Source: Sulfidibacter corallicola (lineage in GTDB: Bacteria > Acidobacteriota > Holophagae > Acanthopleuribacterales > Acanthopleuribacteraceae). From it: a stretch of DNA of 64,000 bases. Position numbers and translations under genes: made by a program. This document shows positions 30,217 to 40,900 of this stretch, piece by piece (within the stretch, counting starts at the first letter, position 1; each line of letters begins with the position of its first letter). Location: positions 10,968,256-11,032,255 of the forward strand of contig NZ_CP071793.1 of assembly GCF_017498545.1 (NCBI RefSeq). Direction: 5' to 3'. The notes beneath the pieces are model-generated. The model was not told where the DNA came from and made no database searches. It was given only the letters and a program-made list of their open reading frames with translations.

Positions 30217-33200
30217 ATGGTACAAGATCGCAATATAGAAGATATCTACCCCCTATCGCCCATGCAGTCCGGCATGCTGTTTCACGCCCTCTACGAGCCC
30301 CGCGCCGGCCTCTACGTGGAGCAGGCCGTCTACGAACTGGCCGGCCCCTTGGAAAGCACGGCCCTCAAACGAGCCTGGCACATGGTGGTCGCCCGGCACC
30401 CGGTCCTGCGCACGCTGTTTCTGTGGAAGAAGCGCAAAAAGCCGCTGCAGGTGGTTCGTCGCCAGGTGGATGTTCCCTGGCACGAGGAAGATTGGCAGCG
30501 GTTGTCCGGCGAGGCGCGCGAGAAACGACTCGCCGCCTATTTGGAAGACGATCGCGGCCAGGGTTTCGACCTCGGCCGCGCACCGTTGCAACGCTTCGCC
30601 CTGTTTCGCCACGGCGCGGAGCGGTTCACCCTCATTTGGACCCATCACCACATGCTTCTCGACGGATGGTGCATTCCGTTGATCTTCAAAGAAGTGCTCA
30701 CCTGTTACCTGGCCATTCGTTCGGGCCGGGCGCCACGCCTGGAAACGGTGCGTCCCTACAAGCATTACATCGCCTGGTTGGCCCGACAGGACCGGGAAAA
30801 GGCCGGTGTTTTCTGGCGCGACTCACTCTCGGGATGGGCCGCACCCACCCCATTGCCGCTGGCCGCCCATGCCGCGGAATCGACGCGTGGGCGCGATTTC
30901 GCGGCGTTCGAGCGCAGGCTCACCACGGAGTTGACCACCCAACTGAAGCAGCTCGCCCGCGACCATCGCATCACCATCAACACGCTGGTCCAGTATGCCT
31001 GGGCCCTGGTTTTGATGCGCTATACCGGCCATCGAGACGTAGTGTTCGGCGCCGTGACCAGCGGACGCCCCGCCGAGTTGGGCGGGGTGGAGAACATGAT
31101 CGGGCTGTTCATCAACAGCGTGCCGATTCGGGTCGATTTGCGCGGGGACGCGCCGGCCCTGACCGGTCTCCAGGCGCTACATGCACGCAACATGAACATC
31201 AACCAGTACGCCTATCTGCCGCTTTCCGACATCGCCGCGGCCTGCGACACGGGCCAGGGCCGCGACCTGTTCGAGAGTCTGATCGCCTTCGAGAATTATC
31301 CCGTCGACCGCGACCTGAAACAGCGCCCATTCGACGTCCAGCTCCTTCAGACCAAGATGCTGGAAAAAACCAACTACGGCCTCAACATCCTGGTTTCCCC
31401 GGACGAAGCCATGTGGTTCGAATTCCTCTACGACACCGGGTGCCTGACTCGGGCCAAAACCGAAGCCCTGGCTGCCGCCCTGCGACAGGTCCTCACGGAA
31501 CTGGCGGCGCACCCGCGCAAGCGACCTTCGCAACTGAGCATCATGGACGAAGCCGCACTCGCCGCGCGCTTGACCTCGGCCATCGTGCCCGCGACGGAGC
31601 GTGGCCGGCCGGAGCCGGTCACGGAACGCTTCGCCCGGGTGGCCGGGAAGGCGCCCGAAACGACGGCCTTGGTTCAGGGTGACGTTCGGGTGTCGTACTG
31701 GGAACTGAAATGCACCGCGGACGCCTTGAGCCGGCGGTTGATCGAGGCGGGCATCGAACGGGAAGAACCGGTGGGGCTGCTGCTCGAGCGGTCCCCTGAA
31801 TGGATCGCGGCTCAATTGGCGGTCATGCAGGTGGGCGGCGCCTTCGTACCGCTGTATCTGGACGCGCCCGCGGAACGGGTGCGCTTCATTCTGGAGGACT
31901 GTGGCGCGAGAATTCTCATCGCCGCGGCGCCGATGGCGGAAGAATACGGCCTGAACGAGATTCTGGTCATCGATCCCGATCGAAGCGATTTGCACGAGGC
32001 GCCTCCGGCGGATACTCCGGCGCCGATGCCGCCCGGCCCCGACCCGCAAGACCTCGCCTATTTGATCTACACCTCCGGTTCTACCGGTCGTCCGAAGGGC
32101 GTGATGATCGATCACCACGCCCTGGCCAATCTGGTGGACTGGCACTGCAAACGATTTCACCTGGAACCCGGCGTCCGCACCAGCCACCTCGCCAGTCAGG
32201 CCTTCGACGCCTCGATTTGGGAAATCTGGCCCACCCTCGGCGCCGGCGGCGAACTGCACCTCCCCCTGGGCGATGACCTGGACTCACTGGAACGGTACCA
32301 GGCTTGGTTCGAGCGGGCGAAACTGGATATCGCCTTTCTACCGACGCCACTGCTGGAGCCGTTGATGGAGCTGGACTGGTCGCGGTCGCAGTACCCACGC
32401 CTGATTCTGACCGGCGGCGATCGCCTGAGTCGGACCGCACCGGGCGATGCACCCTTCCGATTGGTGAACAACTACGGCCCCACCGAGAACGCGGTCGTGT
32501 CCACTTCGGGACTGATCCCTCCCGGCGAGATGGAGACACCACCGACCATCGGCGGACCGATCGCCGGCGTTGCCGCCCACGTGCTCGACGCGGATTTGAT
32601 GCCGGTTCCTCCCGGCTCCGTGGGTGAACTCTACCTGGGCGGCGTCCAGGTGGCGCGCGGTTATTGCCGGCGTCCGGCCCTGACGGCGGCGTCGTTCGTA
32701 CCGGACCCCTTCGGTACCGCGCCAGGGGCGCGCCTGTATCGAACCGGCGACCTGGTGCGCATCCCGTTCGCACCGACAAACGAACCGATGTCGGGTTTCG
32801 ATTTCGTGGGTCGGCGCGATTTCCAGGTAAAGTTACGCGGGTTCCGCATCGAACCCGGCGAAATCGATGCGGTCCTGTTGAGCCATCCGGAAGTTCAGCG
32901 CGCCCTCACCGTGTTGGACAGAAACGGTCCCGCACGCCTGGTGACCTTCGTGATCGGATCGGCCGCGGAAACATCCATGCGCGCCCACCTGGTCGCCAAT
33001 CTTCCCGAATACATGATTCCATCGCAATTCTTCGAACTGACCGAGTTGCCGTTGACCGCCAACGGCAAAGTCGACCGCAAGGCACTGATCCAACGTGCGG
33101 CCGAAACACCACCACCCGTCGAGGTTCATTCGGCATCGGGAGAGCCGGCTTCGGAAACGGGATCGGAATCCGTGGATGAGACACCTTCCCAGCCACGCAC

Positions 33201-34878
33201 CCCGGAACGAATGCACATCGAAGAAACCCTCGCGGCCATTTGGAGCGAGGTTCTGGGTCGGGATCGGGTGGGCCTGGACGAGAACTTTTTCGATCTGGGC
33301 GGCGATTCGATTCTCAGCATCCAGATCTTGTCGCGGGCCGTGCGGGCCGGTTATCACTTCACACTCAAAGAGCTGTTCGCCCATCCTACGGTGGCGGCCC
33401 TGGCCGAACTGGTCGAACGGGGTACCAGTGCCGCGAAAGACGAGGGCCCCAGCAGCGGTGAGGTGCCGCTGACGCCGATCCAACGCTGGTTTTTCGAGCA
33501 GGATCTTCCCAACCGGGATCATTTCAACCAGTCCTTGCTGCTCTCGGTGCCGGCGGAATGGACGGAGACCCAGTGGCAGGCGTGGGTTGCGAGCCTCGCC
33601 GCCCACCACGACGCCTTTCGGCTGCGGTTCCGTCACGACGGCGACGGCTGGCGCCAGTTCCATGTCGACGACGCCGAAAACCTGACGCTGGATGTGGTCG
33701 ATTGCGACGAAATGGACATCGAGACATGCGCGGCGATGTGGCAGGAGCGGCTCGATCTCGGCGAGGGCCCGCTGGCCCGCTGTGTGTTGATGCGAACCGG
33801 GACACCGCGCAATCGCCTGCTCTGGATCGTTCATCACCTGATCGTCGACGGCGTGTCGTGGCGCATCCTGGTGGACGATCTGAACCACCTGGCGGTTCGC
33901 AAACGTGCGGGTGAACCGATCTGGCTGCCGCCGCGATCCACCTCCTTCAAGCGATGGTCCCAGATGCTTTTGGACTGGTCCCAACGGTCGTTGCCCGCCG
34001 AGCAGGTCGCGTGGTGGCACCAAGTTGCCGATCGGCCCCCTCCGCCGTTTCCCCGCGATCGAAATGCGACGGAGGGTGCCAATACCTTGGAATCCTGCGA
34101 AAGCGTGGCCGTATCCTTGGACGAAGAAGCGACCGAGGACCTGCTATTACGGGCACCCCGGGCCTATCGTTCGCAAATCGAGGATCTCCTGTTGAGCGCC
34201 CTGGCCCTGACCATCTGCGAATGGAGCGACCAACCCGCGTTCCCGGTGGAATTGGAGAGTCACGGTCGAGAGGCGCCCCTCTCGGAAGTGGACCTCTCAC
34301 GCACGGTCGGTTGGTTCACGGCTGTCTATCCCTTGTGGTTGGAGCTCCCCGCCACGACGAACCTGGGTCGCGTCCTGACCGCGATCAAGGAATTGCGTCG
34401 GGCGGTTCCCGATCACGGCATCGGTTGGGGACTGTTGCGTCATCGGTCCGGCGCGCCCGAACGGGAGGACGCCGCACGAGCGGCCGCCGAGCGAGCCATT
34501 CGTGCCTGGCCCACCCCTCCGATCAGCTTCAACTACCTGGGTCAGTTCGACAGCCTAGCCAACGACGAGGACCAGGAACTCTACCTCGCCCAAGAAAGCA
34601 CCGGGCTCGACATCGCCGCCCAGGGCCGACGAACCCACCTGTTCAATCTGAACGCGCTGATTCGGGACGGCCGCCTTCACCTGAGTTGGACCTACAGTCA
34701 CCATCTCCACGATCGAGTCACCATCGAGAACCTGGCCCGATCGTACATGGACCACCTCGCGAAACTTATCGAACACTGCCTGGACCCCTCCGAAGGCGGA
34801 TTCAGTGCATCGGACTTCCCCGCCGCGCGCCTCGACCAGAACCAACTCGAAGAGTTCATCGCCCAATTGGAATTTTGA
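30217..34878 (+). CDS. Megasynthase 6: NRPS C-A-PCP-E
   Basis: 1553 aa from ATG 30217 (CAAGG about 10 bases upstream; an in-frame GTG at 30208 is the alternative). The N-terminus MVQDRNIEDIYPLSPMQ looks like a COM acceptor and runs into a condensation domain (HHMLLDGWC ~144). Then adenylation (~450-955; TSGSTGRPKG ~618, ANGKVDR ~948), carrier (LGGDSIL ~1024) and epimerisation (~1075-1530; HHLIVDGVSW ~1206, ESHGRE, SFNYLGQF). The specificity code reads DAWFLGNVVK, the classical leucine code, so D-Leu is expected. Because the upstream module also ends in E, this C domain should be of the D-accepting (DCL) type. The C-terminal SASDF...IAQLEF is the matching donor for megasynthase 7. The 237-base gap upstream is GC-rich and shows nothing definite. 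Confidence 0.92.
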   Translation: MVQDRNIEDIYPLSPMQSGMLFHALYEPRAGLYVEQAVYELAGPLESTALKRAWHMVVARHPVLRTLFLWKKRKKPLQVVRRQVDVPWHEEDWQRLSGEAREKRLAAYLEDDRGQGFDLGRAPLQRFALFRHGAERFTLIWTHHHMLLDGWCIPLIFKEVLTCYLAIRSGRAPRLETVRPYKHYIAWLARQDREKAGVFWRDSLSGWAAPTPLPLAAHAAESTRGRDFAAFERRLTTELTTQLKQLARDHRITINTLVQYAWALVLMRYTGHRDVVFGAVTSGRPAELGGVENMIGLFINSVPIRVDLRGDAPALTGLQALHARNMNINQYAYLPLSDIAAACDTGQGRDLFESLIAFENYPVDRDLKQRPFDVQLLQTKMLEKTNYGLNILVSPDEAMWFEFLYDTGCLTRAKTEALAAALRQVLTELAAHPRKRPSQLSIMDEAALAARLTSAIVPATERGRPEPVTERFARVAGKAPETTALVQGDVRVSYWELKCTADALSRRLIEAGIEREEPVGLLLERSPEWIAAQLAVMQVGGAFVPLYLDAPAERVRFILEDCGARILIAAAPMAEEYGLNEILVIDPDRSDLHEAPPADTPAPMPPGPDPQDLAYLIYTSGSTGRPKGVMIDHHALANLVDWHCKRFHLEPGVRTSHLASQAFDASIWEIWPTLGAGGELHLPLGDDLDSLERYQAWFERAKLDIAFLPTPLLEPLMELDWSRSQYPRLILTGGDRLSRTAPGDAPFRLVNNYGPTENAVVSTSGLIPPGEMETPPTIGGPIAGVAAHVLDADLMPVPPGSVGELYLGGVQVARGYCRRPALTAASFVPDPFGTAPGARLYRTGDLVRIPFAPTNEPMSGFDFVGRRDFQVKLRGFRIEPGEIDAVLLSHPEVQRALTVLDRNGPARLVTFVIGSAAETSMRAHLVANLPEYMIPSQFFELTELPLTANGKVDRKALIQRAAETPPPVEVHSASGEPASETGSESVDETPSQPRTPERMHIEETLAAIWSEVLGRDRVGLDENFFDLGGDSILSIQILSRAVRAGYHFTLKELFAHPTVAALAELVERGTSAAKDEGPSSGEVPLTPIQRWFFEQDLPNRDHFNQSLLLSVPAEWTETQWQAWVASLAAHHDAFRLRFRHDGDGWRQFHVDDAENLTLDVVDCDEMDIETCAAMWQERLDLGEGPLARCVLMRTGTPRNRLLWIVHHLIVDGVSWRILVDDLNHLAVRKRAGEPIWLPPRSTSFKRWSQMLLDWSQRSLPAEQVAWWHQVADRPPPPFPRDRNATEGANTLESCESVAVSLDEEATEDLLLRAPRAYRSQIEDLLLSALALTICEWSDQPAFPVELESHGREAPLSEVDLSRTVGWFTAVYPLWLELPATTNLGRVLTAIKELRRAVPDHGIGWGLLRHRSGAPEREDAARAAAERAIRAWPTPPISFNYLGQFDSLANDEDQELYLAQESTGLDIAAQGRRTHLFNLNALIRDGRLHLSWTYSHHLHDRVTIENLARSYMDHLAKLIEHCLDPSEGGFSASDFPAARLDQNQLEEFIAQLEF

Positions 34879-34932
34879 TCGAAAGCCCCCCGCCCACCGG
34901 GAACGACCCCAAGCACAATGGAAACGTGAATC

Positions 34933-37900
34933 ATGAATCAACAGATCAAGAAGAACATCGAGGACATCTACGAACTGACGCCGATCCAGGAAGGCTTGCT
35001 GTTTCACACCGTCTACGCCCCCGGATCCGGAGCCTACCTGCAGCAGTACAGCTTCGAGTTGCAGGGGCCCTGGCGGCCGGAGTTGTTGCGGCGGGCCTGG
35101 GAGATCCTGGTCGCGCGCCACCCCATCCTGCGCACCTCCTTTCACTGGGAGAAAACGCCCAAACCGTTGCAGGTGGTCCACAAGGCGGTGGATCTGCCAT
35201 GGACCGAGTTGGATTGGCGCGAGCGATCCCAGGCGGGCCGCCGCACCGACTTGGAGGCGTTGATGGCTCGGGAACGTGCCGAGGATCTGGACACCAAGCG
35301 GCCACCTCTGATGCGGCTGACGTTGATTCGTACCGGACCCCACGCATGTATCCTCGTCTGGAGTTTCCACCACCTGCTGCTCGACGGTTGGAGCATGGCG
35401 CGGGTGATGGCCGAGGTTGGCCAGCTCTGGCACCAGTTGGACGCGGGAAAAACGCCGAGCCTGGCGCCCTCGACACCCTTTCGGGCCTATGTGCTTTGGC
35501 TCCAGCAACAGGATCGCGCCGCGGCGCAAGCCTGGTGGCGCGCCAACCTTGCCGGATTCCGTCGGCCGTTGGCGTTGATGCCGGAGCGCGAAGCGCAATT
35601 GCCACAGGATGCGACGGCCCGCTACGCTTCGGTGGCCTCGACCCTGCCGGCAGACAGTATCGAGGCGGCCCGCGCTTTCTGCCGCGATCGACAGATCACC
35701 CTGAACACCTTCTACGAAGCGGTGCTGGCCCTGATCCTCAGCCGGTACCACGGCCGCGACGACGTCTTGTTCGGCGCCAATATGGCGACGCGGCCACCGA
35801 CACTGACCGGCTCGGAGGCGATCGTCGGCCCGTTGATCAACACGGTTCCGGTGCGGATTCGGGTTTCCGGGGCCCAAACGGTGGAAGACTGGCTGCACGA
35901 CCTGCAGCAGGGCGCACTGAACCGCGAACGCTATGCCTTCTGCTCGTTGGTGGACATTCAGAGCTGGAGCGAGGTCGCCAAAGGGTCGCCCTTGTTCCAG
36001 ATCATTTCCGCGTTCGAGAGTTACCCGAAAGCCAAAACCAACGAGGACCCCGAAAGTGGATTGCGCATCGAGAACGTGAGCTTGAAGGAACGCATCAACT
36101 ATCCGGTCTCGATCACGCTGGTTCCCGATGACGAGGTGCGCCTCGACATCACCTTCGATCGGGACCTGTTCGAGAAAGCGGAAATCCAACGATTGCACGA
36201 TCAGGTCGCGCACCTGTTCGATCGGCTTCCCAAAGCGGCCGCGCACCGGCTCGACAGCATTTCGCTGCTGAGTCCGGCGGAAGCGGCGATCTTGTTACCG
36301 CCAGCGGCGCCCTCGCCGGCCTTTCGCGACGTGTCCGCATGGTTTTCTCAAACGGTCGAACGGTTTCCCAGAGCGGTTGCATTGCGGGAAGGGCCGCGGA
36401 CCTGGACCTACGCCGAGTTGGAAGGTGCCGTCGCTGCGCTGACCGTGCAGCTTCGCGCCGAATTACGCGATTCGGAGTCGCGGGTGGGCCTTTGCTGTGG
36501 ACGCTCGGCCGAAATGGTCGTCGGCATGCTGGCGATTTCCGCCGCGGGTGGGATTTGCCTGCCTCTGGAGCCCGAATATCCGGACGCGCGCTTGGCACAA
36601 TGGTGTGCCGAAACCCAGCCGGCCCTGATCCTGGCGGAACGTGGCCAGGTGGCGCGACTACGGGCGTTGGGCAACGAAGCGGTTTGGGATTTGACGCCGG
36701 CGCCGGACACCTTTCTGGACACGCGCACGCGCGCGTACCGGGCGGAGATCCATCCCGATCAGGGTGCCTATCTGATGTACACCTCGGGTTCCACGGGCAA
36801 ACCGAAGAGCGTGCTGATCCCCCATCGCGCCCTGAGCAATCACATGGCCTGGATGAAGCGGACCTACCCACTCGCCGAGGATGATCGGGTCCTCCAGAAG
36901 ACGCCGTTTACGTTCGATGCCTCGGTCTGGGAATTCTGGGCACCGCTGCTTTCCGGCGCCCAACTGGTGCTGGCTCCCGCAGGGGCACATGCCGATCTCA
37001 ATGCCATGATCGACATTGTTCGCGAGGCAGGCATCACCGTTCTTCAGTTGGTACCCTCCATCGCACAGCTCCTGTTCGACCTGCCCGACTTTGCGGGTTG
37101 CACCAGTTTGCGCCGCATCTTCTGTGGCGGAGAGCCGCTGACGCCGTCACTGCAGCAGGTCTTTTTCCAGGCGTCCGGCACGGTCCAAGCCGACCTGATC
37201 AATCTCTACGGACCCACCGAGACCTGCATCGACGCATCGTCCTGGTTGTGCCGGCGCGGGTGCGCCCCCTGCCTGGGCTTCGCCATCGATCACCTGCGTC
37301 TCCTGGTGCTGGATCGCGCCATGCGGCCCGTGCCGCCGGGCATTCCCGGGGAGATCTGCATTGGCGGGGAGGGCCTTGCGCGAGGCTACTTCGGCGATCC
37401 GGTCGCGACCGCGCTCAAATTCGTACCCGATCCTTTCACGGGTCCGGAAGCGCCTGGATCGCGTCTCTATCGCACCGGTGACTGGGCGCGCCGCGATCCC
37501 TGTTACGACGGTCAGGGTGCACAGGTGGCAGGTCCCCTGATCTATCAGGGCAGACTGGACGACCAACTTAAGATCAACGGACAGCGCGTGGAGGCGGTGG
37601 AAATCGAAACCGCGTTGTGCGACCACCCCGGTGTGCGTCAGGCGGCGGTGGCCATACGGTGCCTGGCGGGAGAAGATCGCGACCGTCTCCTGGCCTGGGT
37701 ACAACCCCGAGCGGAGAAGGAAGAGGATGCACCGGGCGACGAGGCCTGGTCAAGGGAACTCCGGCAGCATTTGGAGGAGCGACTGCCTCGCGGTTGGATC
37801 CCTTCGCTGTTTACGCGTGTGACAGAGCTCCCGCGTCACGCCAACGGCAAGTTGGACCGAACCAGACTACCGAATCCCGAGCCCGTTCTTACGAAAACGG

Positions 37901-40900
37901 CAGAGCGGCTCGAACCCATGACGCCCACCGAACGACGCCTGACCGAAATCTGGTGTGACTTGCTGGGGATTGCCGAAATCGGCATTCACGACAATTTCTT
38001 CGAGCTGGGCGGTGATTCCATTCGCTGCATCCAAATCGTGGCCCGTGCCCATCTCGCCGGGCTTCGATTGACGCCCAAGGACATGTTCGCCCAACCCACC
38101 ATCGCGGCTTTGGCGACGTTGGCCGACAACCGACCCTCCGGTCGCGGTTCCAGGGAGCCGGACCCCGGGTGGCCGGACCCCGGAAGGCCTGACCCCGGAA
38201 GGCCGGACCCCGGGTGGCCGGACCCCACCACCCATGACTTCCAGAAAGAGGATCTTCTCGAGCAGGAAGGCCTGGAAACCGTGGTCGATCGCAGATCGGC
38301 CCGGGATCCCTTCCCTCTCGCGAATTTGACGCCGGATCGATTGGCGCTTTTGAAAACACAGTATCCCGACTACGAGGACGTGCTGCGGCTCTCCCCTCTG
38401 CAGGAAGGTTTCCTGTTTCACACCCTGCTGGAACCGGAGCAGCCCATTTATTTCGAGCAAGCTTCTATCGAATTGGTGGGTGAACTCGATGGTGCCGCGC
38501 TGAAAGAGGCCTGGCAAGCGGTGATCAACCACCACACCATCACCCGCACAGCCTTCGCATGGCGCGATCTTGTCGATCCGCACCAGGTGGTTCTGCCGGC
38601 GGTGGAACTCCCCTGGCGCGAGGAGGACTGGCGCGAGATGGACGAGAGCGACCAGGAAGCCCGCCTCCAAAGGTTCTTGGATGAAGATCGCAGCCGCGGA
38701 TTCGAACTGTCTCGAGCCCCCTTGATGCGCTGCGCACTCTTTCGCTTGAGCGACGACCGGTTCCGTTTCGTGTTCAGCCACCACCACCTGCTCATGGACG
38801 GTTGGAGCCTGCCGATTCTGTTCCGCCAGGTCCTGACCGCCCACGCGGCGCTGCTCGCGGGGATCAAACCAAGCCTCGCCGCCGCACCACCCTATCGCGC
38901 CTTCATTCACTGGCTGGCCGGCCGCGATCGCGAAGCCGCCAGAGACTTTTGGTGCGCCGAACTGAACGGGTTCACCCGACCGAATCCCCTGCCGGGTGCA
39001 ATCGACATGGTCGGTCCCCGAAAAGACGGAGAGGGGACCCTCCGCAGACTTCACCGCACACTCGAAGAATCGACGACGACCGCCTTGACCGATTGGGTGA
39101 AATTCCACCGCGTGACGCTGAATGCGGTCGTGCAAGCCTGCTGGGCTTTTCTTTTGGCGCGTTACCTGGACCAGCGGGACATCGTGTTCGGCACCACGGT
39201 CGCGGGCCGGCCGGCGGATTTACCCGATGCCGGGCTCATCATCGGACCCTTCATCAACACCGTGCCCGTACGGGTTCGCATGGCGCACGCCGCGGTCTTC
39301 GCCGACCTGGCAGGGGAGATCCAGCATGGCCATATGCGGCGCGGCCCCTATGACTGGGCCAGTTTGAAAGATATCCGGGATTGGAGTGACGTCGACAACG
39401 GCTCGCCGCTGTTTCGGACCCTGCTGGTTATGGAGAACACCCCATTGGAGCGCTCCTTCCCGGAGCGAGCCCTTGGCTGGCAAATCCGAACCGTAGAGGC
39501 GCACCAGCAAACCAATTTCCCATTGAGCGCGATGGTGGTGCCAGGGCCCCGACTCGGTATCCACTTGAGCTGGCGGGACGAATGTTTCCCGCCCGGGGCC
39601 ATGCCCCTGTTTCTCGATCGCCTGATGTGGCTGCTGGGCGAGGTCGTCCATCGGGGAGACCGCCCGCTGGGCTCCTGGCCGCCCATGTCCGAATCCGAGC
39701 GCCACCGCGTGCTCGTGACTTGGAACCAGACCGATCGACCCCCCACCGACGACGGTCCCCTCCACCTCCAAATCGAGGATCGCGCCGAAACCGCGCCGCA
39801 GGCGATTGCCTTGCGGCATGCCACGGGAACCATGACCTACGCGGATCTGAACAAACACGCGAACAGGCTGGCGCATCACTTGATCGGGCGCAATTTGGGC
39901 CCGGAACACCGGATTGCCGTCTGTCTGCCCCGCGGTTTCGATTTGATCGTGGCCATTCTCGGCATCATGAAGGCCGGGGCGGCTTTCGTTCCGCTGGATG
40001 TGGCACAGCCCAGGGCAAGGCGCCTCGGCATCTGCAGCGATGCGGATGTGGACCTGGTGATCACCAACGGCAATCAACGAGAGAGCTTCGTCGAACGGGG
40101 TTTGGACACCTTGCTCGTCGACGGGGGCATGGGTATGTTCGGTCGCGAATACGAACACAACCCGGTCGTGGCGATCGATCCCGCCAATCTGGCCTACGTG
40201 TTGTTCACTTCCGGTTCGACCGGCCGTCCCAAAGGTATCGCGGTTACCCACCGCAACCTCACGCATTTCATCTCCTGGCTGGTCACCGCCTATCCGCTGA
40301 AATCGGCCGAAGGCGTCACGCTCCATACATCACCGGCATTCGACGCCAGTCTGGCTTCGATGTTCGGCGTTCTGGTTTCCGGAAAAACGTTGCTCTTGGT
40401 GTCGGAAGGCGATGCGTTAGGGCATCTGGCCGATTTGATGGATGGAAATCGGGAAGCCAGCCAACCGATCGCCATGTACACCGGATCACCGGCCCAATTG
40501 GAGGCCTTGATGCAGCTATGGCGTCAACGAACCGATTTCCGTCCCAACATCGAATTCATCCTCGTCGGAGGTGAACTGCTCAAGGGAACCACCGTAGCCG
40601 CGCTCCGTGATTTGGTACCGAACGCCCCGCTGGCGAACTGTTACGGCCCGACGGAAGCGACCGTGGCCACCACGTACTTCGAAACCAAGCCGGGTCATCG
40701 CCAACCGGCCAACATCCCGATCGGTCGCCCCATCGCCAACGCCCGGGTCTACCTGCTCGACCGGCACATGGAACCGGTGGCGCCGGGCAGGATTGGCGAG
40801 TTGTTCATCGGCGGTGACGGCATCGCCCGCGGCTATCTGGGTCAATCGCGAACCACGGCGGAAGCGTTCGTACCGGACCCCTTCAGCGGTGAACCGGGTG

